A DNA stretch of 64,000 bases, taken from NCBI GenBank assembly GCA_020041925.1, contig CP083409.1, one strand, 5' to 3'. The notes under the pieces were generated by a model. That model worked only from the letters and a program-made list of their open reading frames with translations. It was not told the origin of the DNA and did no database searches. Made by a program: the position numbers and the translations under genes. Below, piece after piece: positions 8,582 through 16,331 of this stretch. The stretch is from Faucicola osloensis_D. Its GTDB lineage: Bacteria > Pseudomonadota > Gammaproteobacteria > Pseudomonadales > Moraxellaceae. Within the stretch, counting starts at the first letter, position 1. Every line of letters starts with the position of its first letter.

Positions 8582-8623
8582 TTGATGCAAGCATATTTCA
8601 TGCTATTATACTAACTATAGTTA
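8582..8623 (+). promoter_or_regulatory. integrase promoter with palindromic operator
   Basis: A -35 like TTGATG at 8582-8587 and a -10 like TATTAT at 8604-8609 are 16 bases apart. A perfect 12-bp palindrome, TAACTATAGTTA, covers 8612-8623, just downstream of the -10 and about where transcription would begin. A nearly identical motif, TAACTATAGCTA, occurs before the AlpA-like gene at 11138-11149. This suggests one repressor acts on both sites. Confidence 0.55.
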
Positions 8624-8653
8624 TGCAAAGTTATTTGTTGTTAGTATCAAAAA

Positions 8654-8676
8654 ATGGCTACCAAAATGGCTACCAA
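8654..8676 (+). repeat. left arm-type repeat pair (TGGCTACC x2)
   Basis: Two copies of ATGGCTACCAAA stand in tandem, 13 bp apart. The 23-bp unit is repeated at 17275-17297 with one mismatch. Paired repeats of this kind next to DUF4102-type integrase genes are usually arm-binding sites of the recombinase. Their place inside each core repeat fits attP arms split by integration. Confidence 0.6.
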
Positions 8677-8712
8677 AAATTATAGGTTAAATTGGGTATC
8701 AAGGGTTAAATT

Positions 8713-10083
8713 ATGGCTAAAGTATCAATTGCAAATGTTAGTCAGATAGAACGGCATATCAAAGAAAGTATTGCTACTAATCAAGAGTTAATTTTACCGA
8801 TTGCAGGTTTTAAGGGTTTAGAGATTAGAATAAGACCCTCACAGAAAACCGATAAAGCAACCACAGATTTTAGACACCGTTACACGCACCCTATCACAGG
8901 CAAACGCCCTTATTTATCATTAGGCAATTATCCAGCCTTCTCACTTGCCCAAGCCAAACAAGCCTATACCGATAATCTAGTGTTATTAGAGCAGGGCATT
9001 GACCCTAAAGAACATAGAGAGCAGGAACGAGAGCAAAAAGCCCATTCATTAGATAGTACATTCAAAGCAGTAGCAGATGATTGGTTGGCAGAGCAAACTA
9101 ATAACCCCGACCACGTTTTAGCAGAGCAAACTTTGAAAAATTGGGGATTTTTACTTGAGCCTTTACTCAATGAATTTGCAGAAACGCCAATAGATACTAT
9201 TACCACCCCTCAAGTATTAAGACTACTCAAACAGGTACAAAAAACGCATATCCAAAAGGGCAACCGAGTAAAAGGCATTGCAAGCCGAATCTTTGCCCAT
9301 GCGGTTATTAATGGCTTAATAGAGCATAACCCAGTCACTGCAGTAAAAGAGGCTAGAGCCTTAAAACCAACCCGCCAAAAACATCACCCCGCTATTATTG
9401 AGCCTCAAGAATTAGCCTTATTATTGAATGAGATTGATAGCTTACCAAGTGGGAGTGGCAACTTTAACAAAGAGATTCTACAGTTATTAGCCCTGACCTT
9501 TGCCCGCATTGGTGATATTTGCACTATGAGATGGGCAGAGATAGATATGAGCGCAAAGCAATGGGAATTTGAGCCACAAAAAGGCGTTAATCGTAATGAT
9601 ATGGTAGATAGCTTAGTGATTCCACTAGCACCGCAAACAATCGCTATATTAGAGCGTATGCGAGAAATAACAGGCAGTATGGAATACGTTTTTTACAATG
9701 GCAGACGAAAAGCCAAACCTTATGCAGATGGGCAACAGGTTAATAAATTGCTCAATAGTCAGTCTATGAACAAGGCAAAGACTGGCAAAGATTTTTGCAA
9801 TAGGGGTTATTTTGGCGTACATAGCCCGCATGGATTTAGGGCAACAGCTAGAACCATATTAGAGGAACGCCTTAATTATGATTATCGCCTTATTGAGATG
9901 CAGTTAGGACACAATGTAAGAGATAGTAACGGCAGAGCATACAACCGCGTTAAGTGGCTTGATAAACGCCATAAAATGATGACAGATTGGGCTAGTTATT
10001 TAGACAAGCTGAAAGCAGGCAAGGTGGATAATGTGATTTACTTTGATAAGGTCAAAGATAAATTGCAGGCAAATGAAAAATAA
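8713..10083 (+). CDS. int: tyrosine recombinase / integrase of the DUF4102 type
   Basis: The 456-residue protein has the N-terminal DUF4102 arm-binding domain (RHRYTHPITGKRPYLSLGNYPAFSLAQAKQ, about residues 55-85), then a core-binding SAM-like domain and the catalytic domain. Catalytic residues are visible in the expected order: the first arginine in FARIGDICTMRW, the HGFR box, LGH, and the tyrosine in GRAYNRVKWLDKR. These enzymes integrate and excise phages, satellites and islands. It lies at the left end of the element, transcribed inward, beside the probable attL and arm sites. Confidence 0.93.
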   Translation: MAKVSIANVSQIERHIKESIATNQELILPIAGFKGLEIRIRPSQKTDKATTDFRHRYTHPITGKRPYLSLGNYPAFSLAQAKQAYTDNLVLLEQGIDPKEHREQEREQKAHSLDSTFKAVADDWLAEQTNNPDHVLAEQTLKNWGFLLEPLLNEFAETPIDTITTPQVLRLLKQVQKTHIQKGNRVKGIASRIFAHAVINGLIEHNPVTAVKEARALKPTRQKHHPAIIEPQELALLLNEIDSLPSGSGNFNKEILQLLALTFARIGDICTMRWAEIDMSAKQWEFEPQKGVNRNDMVDSLVIPLAPQTIAILERMREITGSMEYVFYNGRRKAKPYADGQQVNKLLNSQSMNKAKTGKDFCNRGYFGVHSPHGFRATARTILEERLNYDYRLIEMQLGHNVRDSNGRAYNRVKWLDKRHKMMTDWASYLDKLKAGKVDNVIYFDKVKDKLQANEK

Positions 10084-10096
10084 CTACTTAGGAAAA

Positions 10097-10199
10097 TTGC
10101 TAAAGTTGCTAAAGTTAGCCCAAACCTAGACATTGTAAGGGCTAGAGGTTAGCAGGCAGTTGCTAAAGCATTGCTAAAGTTGCTAAAGAACTGCTAAAG
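10097..10199 (+). repeat. left iteron cluster, six copies of TTGCTAAAG
   Basis: The 9-mer TTGCTAAAG occurs at 10097, 10106, 10160, 10171 and 10180, with CTGCTAAAG at 10191. The first two, and those at 10171 and 10180, abut with a 9-bp period. An 18-bp imperfect palindrome, TTAGCAGGCAGTTGCTAA, at 10149-10166 overlaps the third copy and recurs at 15050-15067. The cluster fills the space between the integrase and the next gene. It resembles binding sites for a replication initiator or a regulator. Confidence 0.7.
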
Positions 10200-10242
10200 A
10201 TAAAAAATTGATGTAATAACATTTTTGCAAGGCTAGGAAGTC

Positions 10243-11055
10243 ATGAGCCGAAAGGCGGGAATAATCGCACCAAGCCCGCCACCGCCTTGCACCCTTTTTG
10301 AATTGGTGCGTATGGTGCGAGTTATGGATATTCAAGAAATTAACCTTGATGCTAAAAAAGCAATTGAGCATTTCATTAACAGAGGTATATATGATTTTGT
10401 AGAAGTGGCTAATATTGGCAGTAATTGTGATTATTCTACAGTTAAACCTAGAATTGAATATTTAGATAATGTTTATGGATTTTTATTAAATTTTTATTGT
10501 GAAAATCGAATTAATGGCATTTCAGCAGATTATTACTCACTAAATGAACAATACAATGAATTAATTCAAAAAGCATCAGATGCCGTTATGGCTGAATACA
10601 CACCGCCTGATGACTTTGATAACACAGATATTAAAGTTTATATTTATTCTTTGATTTTTAAACGATTGGCGTATTTTGCCATGAATAACAAACATTATTT
10701 TATTGCCCTAGAACTTATGCACAGGTCAATTCAATATGAAACCTCATACCGTACATACAATGGCTTAACTATTCCCACGATTAAGAATAGAACAAAAAAA
10801 GAAGTAAATTCAGAACGTGGGGAAAAATCTGCAAATACTAGGTATGGCGATAGAGTAGAGCAACAAAAAAAATATTATTTAGAAGTTTATGATAAAAAAA
10901 TGGAAAAAGCACAAATAGAAAAGTTAAAAGCACCTACTAGGAAGGCTGTAGCAAAATGGATTTACAATAATGAATTTTCAAAATTTAGTGTTGATGAAGA
11001 TACCATTTTTAGACATCTAAGCAAGGCATTAAAGGAAAGGAAAAATAGCGTTTAG
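10243..11055 (+). CDS. unknown protein of the integrative element, 270 residues
   Basis: I do not recognise this protein. Its first 30 or so residues, ending PSPPPPCTLFELVRMVRVM, differ from the rest and could be a translated leader; in-frame ATG codons at 10312 and 10324 would remove most of it. The start at 10243 has AGGA a few bases upstream. The remainder is mostly charged and helical, with a basic, lysine-rich C-terminal third (about residues 180-270) that may bind nucleic acid. Base composition is more AT-rich than in the neighbours. It lies between the iterons and the AlpA-like gene. Confidence 0.65.
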   Translation: MSRKAGIIAPSPPPPCTLFELVRMVRVMDIQEINLDAKKAIEHFINRGIYDFVEVANIGSNCDYSTVKPRIEYLDNVYGFLLNFYCENRINGISADYYSLNEQYNELIQKASDAVMAEYTPPDDFDNTDIKVYIYSLIFKRLAYFAMNNKHYFIALELMHRSIQYETSYRTYNGLTIPTIKNRTKKEVNSERGEKSANTRYGDRVEQQKKYYLEVYDKKMEKAQIEKLKAPTRKAVAKWIYNNEFSKFSVDEDTIFRHLSKALKERKNSV

Positions 11056-11117
11056 AATGTAAATACCAGCGTTTACATTCTAAGATTATTCAAGATACCT
11101 AAGCTAAAAACTAAACT

Positions 11118-11163
11118 TTGCATTAACTAACAACTGCTAACTATAGCTAAGGAGTTAATGCAA
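11118..11163 (+). promoter_or_regulatory. inverted repeat over the start site of the AlpA-like gene
   Basis: TTGCATTAACT at 11118-11128 is the exact complement of AGTTAATGCAA at 11153-11163. The right arm takes in the end of the AAGGAG ribosome site and the first base of the ATG. In RNA the two arms could pair and hide the start; in DNA they could be an operator. The operator-like TAACTATAGCTA at 11138-11149 lies in the loop. Confidence 0.5.
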
Positions 11164-11402
11164 TGGCAGACAAAACCCAAAACCCCGCAACACCTGAAAA
11201 GCTAGTCACATTCACAGACCTAGCCAATGACCCCGCAGGCATTACCCCGCGCCTGACCCTTGCCCGCCTCACAAATAAGCACCCTATCACAATTACAAGA
11301 TGGGTGAGAAAGGGCTTATTGCCTAAACCCCTGACTATCAACAAAACCCAGTATTTTAGAAATTCTGACATATTGGCGTTTATCAACAGTCAATCAGCAT
11401 AA
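11163..11402 (+). CDS. AlpA-like helix-turn-helix regulator / excisionase
   Basis: The 79-residue protein ends in a MerR/AlpA-type DNA-binding fold: NKHPITITRWVRKGLLPKPLTINKTQYFRNSDILAFINSQ. The order of recognition helix (ITRWVRKGLLPKP) and wing matches AlpA regulators of P4-like satellites, which often activate or act as excisionases. AAGGAG lies eight bases before the ATG. It heads a tight run of small genes. Its targets may be the TAACTATAG motifs at 8612 and 11138. An excisionase role is inferred from place and fold. Confidence 0.75.
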   Translation: MADKTQNPATPEKLVTFTDLANDPAGITPRLTLARLTNKHPITITRWVRKGLLPKPLTINKTQYFRNSDILAFINSQSA

Positions 11403-11412
11403 GGGGGTAGGC

Positions 11413-11631
11413 ATGAATAACAAGCAATCAAACCAAATTACTCACGCTGATGCAGTCATGGCAGAACTAGCCAAAGGCAGACATATCAGCTATCGAGAAA
11501 TGACAATCGAGCTAGGTATCAATCACCCTAAAGATATCATTTTGAAATTGCGCAAAGCAGGACAACCCATTGAGCGTTACCGAGTTAATCACGCTAACGG
11601 CAAGCACCACTACAATTTTTATTTAGCATAG
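11413..11631 (+). CDS. small helix-turn-helix protein of the element
   Basis: This 72-residue protein has a likely winged-helix or helix-turn-helix unit: DAVMAELAKGRHISYREMTIELGINHPKDIILKLRKAG, then RYRVNHANGKHHYNFYLA. That pattern is seen in small phage proteins that guess at reading-frame control of neighbouring genes, but I cannot name a family. It starts 10 bases after the AlpA-like gene with a GGGGG-type ribosome site and is surely co-transcribed with it. Confidence 0.65.
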   Translation: MNNKQSNQITHADAVMAELAKGRHISYREMTIELGINHPKDIILKLRKAGQPIERYRVNHANGKHHYNFYLA

Positions 11632-11641
11632 GAAAAACTGT

Positions 11642-11980
11642 ATGAATGAGCCAATAAACCCAGCGCTTTTCACTGAATTTGATAAATATAAACGTATCGT
11701 AGAAAAGTATGGGGAGGACAGCGACCAAGCCATAAACCAGTTTATGAAAGTGTTTGAGTTATCCCCCGAAAGTATCAAGCAAGAAGCCCACGCAAAGGCT
11801 AAAGAATTGGACTTGATACCACCCACAAGCGGTTACAGTGATGATGGTGAACCGCTTTATAGTGTCGCTGATGTTGCTAATCATTTTGGGGTAAGTGAAA
11901 GCGAAGTTATTGCCCAGCTAGGCAACTTAGAATACGGCAGCGATTACATTTATCACGGCAATATCAACCGCATACAGTGA
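11642..11980 (+). CDS. unknown 112-residue protein with possible C-terminal HTH
   Basis: Residues 1-55 are acidic and helical. Residues 68-90 (DDGEPLYSVADVANHFGVSESEV) look like a helix-turn-helix with the usual VADVANHFGVS turn. I do not recognise the family. It lies 10 bases after the previous gene and eight before the next, in one transcript. A regulatory role is a guess from the fold. Confidence 0.6.
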   Translation: MNEPINPALFTEFDKYKRIVEKYGEDSDQAINQFMKVFELSPESIKQEAHAKAKELDLIPPTSGYSDDGEPLYSVADVANHFGVSESEVIAQLGNLEYGSDYIYHGNINRIQ

Positions 11981-11987
11981 GCCACCT

Positions 11988-12200
11988 ATGAACCAACACA
12001 AGAAAACCGACAACGATTTTTATGCCATTTTTGCTGATGGTGAGTTAATCAACACCAAAGAATTAGGGTTTTTGCATACGTTAGCTTTTGCAGAAAACGC
12101 AGCCGAACTAATTAGAGCCGTTAACCCTAATAAATTCATTCTCATTCAACGAGCCATTATTGCGGGTGACACCGTAACAGGCTATGAAAACGTGATGTAA
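11988..12200 (+). CDS. unknown 70-residue protein of the element
   Basis: The protein is short and acidic, with no membrane segment or named motif. The sequence DFYAIFADGELINTKELGF at residues 11-29 may form a beta hairpin followed by helices. It is kept because it is packed between genes on both sides at spacings of under 15 bases and has an ATG with a purine-rich stretch upstream. Function is unknown. Confidence 0.55.
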   Translation: MNQHKKTDNDFYAIFADGELINTKELGFLHTLAFAENAAELIRAVNPNKFILIQRAIIAGDTVTGYENVM

Positions 12201-12211
12201 GGGGCTTTACT

Positions 12212-12370
12212 ATGAACCAGTATAAAGACACTACCCACAAACCAAACACGCTAGAAACGCAAAAGAAACAGCATATCGCGCGTTTTATCAATGCCTTGTT
12301 AGATTGTTTGTTGATAGCGGGCATGATGTTGTTTTTATTGTTGGTAGTGACAAGCTACCACCCCGCATAA
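12212..12370 (+). CDS. small single-pass membrane protein, 52 residues
   Basis: Reading from the ATG at 12212, which follows AAGGGG, gives 52 codons. The first 24 residues are polar and basic. The rest, ALLDCLLIAGMMLFLLLVV, is one strong membrane segment. The protein ends in TSYHPA. Orientation is probably with the N-terminus inside. It fits the gap between two other small genes of the same operon exactly, which supports its being real. Function is unknown; small membrane proteins in satellites can act on phages or on the host envelope. Confidence 0.55.
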   Translation: MNQYKDTTHKPNTLETQKKQHIARFINALLDCLLIAGMMLFLLLVVTSYHPA

Positions 12371-12375
12371 AAAAA

Positions 12376-12405
12376 GGCTTGCCAAGTTATCACGCCTAGC
12401 AAGCC
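12376..12405 (-). terminator. hairpin between small genes, T-run on minus strand
   Basis: GGCTTGC at 12376-12382 pairs with GCAAGCC at 12399-12405. The A-run at 12369-12375 becomes a T-run on the minus strand. On the plus strand no T-run follows, so it should not stop the operon. It may instead stabilise or mark an RNA cleavage point, or block antisense transcripts. Confidence 0.35.
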
Positions 12406-12437
12406 AAAATATCACACATTTAAAAGAGTATTCTATC

Positions 12438-12743
12438 ATGAAAAATCAAAACCACACCCCACGCCCACAGGCAACCACCCAAGCCGAACTACAAAGCCAA
12501 ATTGATAGCTTAAATGGTGACGTTTACGACAATCTAACCTTGCATAGTAGCCATTTAGAAATGCTATTCAAAATGGTAAGAACTGCTATTGATGATTTAA
12601 CCAACGATAACGCACCCCATCACGCCATTTCACAGGCTAAACAATCGTTACTCATTGCCCAATACTTAATTGATGAATTTGATTATTGTATTCAAAGCAT
12701 GATTGAAGCTCACCCATTTTATAAAAGGGAGGGCAAAGTTTGA
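12438..12743 (+). CDS. unknown 101-residue helical protein
   Basis: The protein is helical and polar, with a heptad-like stretch from about residue 14 to 60 (TQAELQSQIDSLNGDVYDNL onward) that might be a short coiled coil. No named motif is visible. It begins 67 bases after the small membrane protein. Its TGA overlaps the TTG start of the next small gene at 12740, so the two are probably coupled in translation. Function is unknown. Confidence 0.6.
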   Translation: MKNQNHTPRPQATTQAELQSQIDSLNGDVYDNLTLHSSHLEMLFKMVRTAIDDLTNDNAPHHAISQAKQSLLIAQYLIDEFDYCIQSMIEAHPFYKREGKV

Positions 12744-12877
12744 GTAAAACCAACGATAACAGCAGTAAAAATAAGGCGCGTCATGCGCTTTATTTGCTTA
12801 AGTGGTGCAAATGTACCAGCCACCACATAGAACGCAACCAACGCAAAATTAAAGCCATTGGCAAGGGGATTTTATGA
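12740..12877 (+). CDS. very small basic protein, 45 residues, TTG start
   Basis: A TTG at 12740 follows GGGAGGGC and opens a frame of 45 codons ending in TGA at 12875-12877. That stop overlaps the ATG of the primase-like gene in an ATGA arrangement. The product is rich in lysine, arginine and histidine (KNKARHALYLLKWCKCTSHH) with two close cysteines in WCKC. Both ends overlap neighbours exactly, which is how packed phage operons look. It may be functional or may only couple translation. Confidence 0.45.
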   Translation: MSKTNDNSSKNKARHALYLLKWCKCTSHHIERNQRKIKAIGKGIL

Positions 12878-14973
12878 GTATTGAAACACCAACCGCACTA
12901 CAAAACGAAAAAGCCCAAACCGAGCAGGGAATGGGCTTCTTTGAGTTTTTAGCCAGTGATTCACTTACTAAAAACATTTTCGACAATGAGCAACTAGCAA
13001 GCAATCAAACAGCCGATATTTTAACTGAATTTTTTAAACCTGAACAGTTAAGCCTAGTAACGGATAATTTAACGATTGGGGATAGTGACAAAGCAACTGC
13101 AGGCGAGTTGGCAATAAGGTTATATGATAGTAATTTCGAGCCTTCAAACCTTGCTATCATGCCAGCAGATGGCAAACCCTACCTAACAGAGCAATATAAA
13201 CATGATGCCTTTATTATTGGTGACGGTAACGAATTTATCGCAGTAAATAACTTTGATGATGCATTGCGATTAAAAGCCGTTTTAGGGCTTGATTCAGACA
13301 ATTACACCATACTTGCAACCCTTGACGATTGGCAATTTGAACGCATGGCAAAAGCCCACGCCAAGCAAAGAACATTAACCATATTTTGCACCTATACCGA
13401 ACGGCAAAAGTATAGTGATATGTTTAATGACTATCATGTTAGATTGATTGTGACCATTGAGCCTATCACCGATATGCTACTTGATTATAGGCTAGATGAG
13501 ATTATCAGCGATAAGCCAAACGATACAAAGATATACCAACTAGGGGCAATCGAATGGGCAAAGCCTGAAACCATTAGCACCGCACCCGCTACCCCTTATC
13601 CTATCCACGCATGGCAAGGCGTTTTAAGAGATGCAGTAGAAGCAATTGCTTATCATGCGCAAGTACCGCAGGCAATCGCAGGACAAGTAATTTTAGGCGC
13701 ATTATCGACAATCTTACAAGGTAGCATAAACGCCCCTTATGCTGATGGCGTTAAATTCATGCCAGTGGCTTTATTTTTACTTAGTATTTATCCAAGTGGC
13801 GAAGGCAAAACATTAGCTAACTCAATCGCCTATCAACAAATTGATTTTTACCAAGATGAGTTAGACAGACAATTTACCCAACTTAAACATGAATGGCAAT
13901 TAGCCAAAGCCAGCGTAAAGCGAAGTGAACTAGAAACCTTTTTATTAGAAAATCCACCACCAACCGAAAAAACGCTATATATGAGCAGTGGAACACTGCA
14001 AGGCATTTTAGACAGAATGTTAATGAACAACCTTAAAAATATTACATGGGTAACGGCAGATTGTGGGCAATTTTTTGGCGGGCATAGTATGAAAGCCGAT
14101 AATATGCTTTTTGTTATTTCATGCCTTAGCGATATATGGAGTAAAGGCGTTTTTGACCGCATATTATCGCCAAGAGCCAAGAATGCTATTGAGCAGACAC
14201 GAACCAAAGGCGTTAGATTCACCGTAGATTTAGCAGGGCAAGATGAAGTAATAAGACCCGCTTTAAATGATGCTACTATGAACGGACAAGGATTTTTACC
14301 ACGCTTTTTATTTACCGCGCCTGATGTGATAAATAGAGTGTATAACACGCCTGAACGTATGAATAATTATTCAGATAGTGACCCTAGATTGCTGAAATTT
14401 TGGGATAGATGCAGGGATTTACTTGACCCCTTGCCAAACCCTGAAAACCAACAGCCAAGCGACAATAACGCACCGCATGAGCGTATTAATATAAATTTTG
14501 CAGACCAACAAGCCCGCCAAGCCTTAGCCGATTATCAACAGTATGCTCAAGATAGAAAAGCTAAAGGCAGAGAATTGGAACATTACCCAGCGTATGCCAA
14601 CCGATTAGCTGAAAATGCAAGCCGTATCGCCTCATTGATGGCATTTTTTGAAGGCAGAACCTTATTAAATGCTGATGATATCCAAAGGGCTAGTATGCTC
14701 ACTGAATATTCAATTCATGAACGTATGCGATACACCGATACACCGCAGGCAAGTATGAATGACAGTGATAAATTGCTTAATTGGTTGGTGAGTAAGGCAG
14801 TCAACAAAAAACCGCCAATAGTCAATGAAGGCACGATAGGACAATACGCACCAAACGCACTAAGAAGGCAAAAGGATAGCTTACTTGATGACTTAGAAAG
14901 TATGGGGCTAGTGATGCGAAAGAAACAAGGTAAGCAGAAACTTGTTTATATCAATGAATACTTATTCAAGTAG
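12874..14973 (+). CDS. DUF3987 primase/helicase-like replication protein
   Basis: The 699-residue protein has an ATPase core at about residues 240-560, typical of DUF3987 (YfjI-like) proteins. It includes the P-loop YPSGEGKT at 306-313, WVTADCGQFFGGH at about 390-402, and LAGQDEVIRPALNDATMNGQGFLPRFLFT. These proteins occur in satellites and islands in the position of P4 alpha. Residues 1-240 have no clear family, though FIIGDGNEFIAVNNFDDALRLKA could be a decayed TOPRIM-like part. The C-terminal 80 residues look like a winged helix. It is the likely initiator acting on the flanking iterons. Confidence 0.8.
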   Translation: MSIETPTALQNEKAQTEQGMGFFEFLASDSLTKNIFDNEQLASNQTADILTEFFKPEQLSLVTDNLTIGDSDKATAGELAIRLYDSNFEPSNLAIMPADGKPYLTEQYKHDAFIIGDGNEFIAVNNFDDALRLKAVLGLDSDNYTILATLDDWQFERMAKAHAKQRTLTIFCTYTERQKYSDMFNDYHVRLIVTIEPITDMLLDYRLDEIISDKPNDTKIYQLGAIEWAKPETISTAPATPYPIHAWQGVLRDAVEAIAYHAQVPQAIAGQVILGALSTILQGSINAPYADGVKFMPVALFLLSIYPSGEGKTLANSIAYQQIDFYQDELDRQFTQLKHEWQLAKASVKRSELETFLLENPPPTEKTLYMSSGTLQGILDRMLMNNLKNITWVTADCGQFFGGHSMKADNMLFVISCLSDIWSKGVFDRILSPRAKNAIEQTRTKGVRFTVDLAGQDEVIRPALNDATMNGQGFLPRFLFTAPDVINRVYNTPERMNNYSDSDPRLLKFWDRCRDLLDPLPNPENQQPSDNNAPHERININFADQQARQALADYQQYAQDRKAKGRELEHYPAYANRLAENASRIASLMAFFEGRTLLNADDIQRASMLTEYSIHERMRYTDTPQASMNDSDKLLNWLVSKAVNKKPPIVNEGTIGQYAPNALRRQKDSLLDDLESMGLVMRKKQGKQKLVYINEYLFK

Positions 14974-14980
14974 TACAAAA

Positions 14981-15119
14981 TTGCTAAGCTATGCCTATGT
15001 GATGCAGGGGCTTTTTTACTTTAGCAAGTTTAGCAACTTTAGCAGAACTTTAGCAGGCAGTTGCTAAGCTACAAAATAGACAGGGCAAGGGATAGAGCCA
15101 ACTTTAGCAAGTTTAGCAG
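14981..15119 (+). repeat. right iteron cluster, mostly inverted copies
   Basis: CTTTAGCAA, the complement of the left 9-mer, and its one-base variants occur at 15019, 15028, 15037, 15048, 15102 and 15111. Direct copies TTGCTAAG occur at 14981 and 15061. The palindrome TTAGCAGGCAGTTGCTAA is repeated at 15050-15067. The cluster starts eight bases after the primase-like gene. Together with the left cluster it brackets the whole small-gene and primase block with oppositely oriented repeats. Confidence 0.7.
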
Positions 15120-15257
15120 TTTTCTTAGTAGTAAATTTTTTTTAAGATTAGTTTATAAAAATTGATAGCCACAAAGGATAATTTTAAGGAACATATCTTA
15201 ACATTACTGTAACTTTGTTTGATTTATAGTAAGAATTCTACAAGCAAAGGAGTGGTT

Positions 15258-15734
15258 ATGAGAAATTTAATATTAGGTAGTGTATTGGCTTTAATGGCGG
15301 TTAATGCTAACGCGAAAACTTGGGATTATAAATATGGTCATGATGATTTTGATGGCGACACTAGATTAGCTACTCTTAAATCCGACAATGATGAATACAA
15401 AATAATGATTGGTGAAGATGCTAAATCAGAATCCAAAGTATCAATTTTTATTCCATTGCCATTAGGCAAGATAACAAGTTCCGAATGCAATCCTCTTTGT
15501 GATATGAGAATAATTGCTGATGGCAACAAAGACATTGAGCCTATTAAATTATTTGCAATGAAAAATCATAAAATGTACTTCTTGTATGGCGATGGCGACA
15601 AAAGGCTATCTGAAATATTTGAAAATAATAAAGTAGTGAAAATGAAGTTACCGCTTTATAACATTGGTGCTGATGTATTAACATTTACACAAACTGAAAA
15701 ATTTAATAAACAAAAACTGCTATCGTTAAAATAG
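15258..15734 (+). CDS. exported protein of unknown function, probable cargo
   Basis: The 158-residue product starts at an ATG with AAAGGAG upstream; the same frame extends back to 15219 but without a ribosome site. Residues 1-20 (MRNLILGSVLALMAVNANA) are a clear signal peptide with an ANA-K cleavage site, so the protein is periplasmic or secreted. The mature part is mixed beta with two close cysteines in SECNPLCDM, likely a disulfide. I know no family for it. It has its own terminator and sits outside the replication block, as cargo genes of satellites do. Confidence 0.7.
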   Translation: MRNLILGSVLALMAVNANAKTWDYKYGHDDFDGDTRLATLKSDNDEYKIMIGEDAKSESKVSIFIPLPLGKITSSECNPLCDMRIIADGNKDIEPIKLFAMKNHKMYFLYGDGDKRLSEIFENNKVVKMKLPLYNIGADVLTFTQTEKFNKQKLLSLK

Positions 15735-15751
15735 TGGCATAAAGCATAGTG

Positions 15752-15777
15752 GAACCCACTTGAGTAGTGGGTTTTTT
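15752..15777 (+). terminator. terminator after the exported-protein gene
   Basis: AACCCACT at 15753-15760 pairs with AGTGGGTT at 15766-15773, with a five-base loop and a T-run. It lies 18 bases after the stop codon. Confidence 0.85.
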
Positions 15778-15929
15778 AATGCTTAAAGGCAGTTTTTCAT
15801 AAATTTGTGAAGAACATCAACAAGCAACCATACGAATAGATAATTTTTTGATGTTGGATTTCTGACATCATACTAACAAGCCAGCAATAGCAAGTTCTAA
15901 TTATTTAGAAAACCAACCTAACCAAAATT

Positions 15930-16097
15930 GAACACCACTACAACCACCAAGCCAGTAATAAAAAGGCATTGGCAAAAAGTGAACAGCAAAATGAACACCT
16001 AACCGCCTATGGTTCAATTCAAAAACCGAACACCCAGCAACAGACCAAACCGCATTACATGGGGCATTGGTGAGAACTGAACACCAAACCGAACAGC
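15930..16097 (+). repeat. short repeat family YGAACASC, six copies
   Basis: TGAACACC, TGAACAGC or CGAACAGC type 8-mers occur at 15930, 15980, 15992, 16027, 16078 and 16090. Two of the pairs (15980/15992 and 16078/16090) have the same 12-bp period, which suggests sites on one face of the helix. Confidence 0.5.
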
Positions 16098-16331
16098 AAA
16101 GCCGAACGATAGGCGGGCATGATTGATTTTATTTATTGTAATTAGTTCACATTAGATAGGTTCACACTATAACCCCATTGTTAGGCATGACCCAAAACGC
16201 AACACCTAGCCAAACATAAAGCCAGTCATATCAAGCTTTGAGAATAGAAAGCAACACTAAACGCAACAGCAAAAAGCAACAGGTAATTACCACCCAAAGA
16301 TTTTTTAGGAATCACTAGCCTAGTGAAACTT

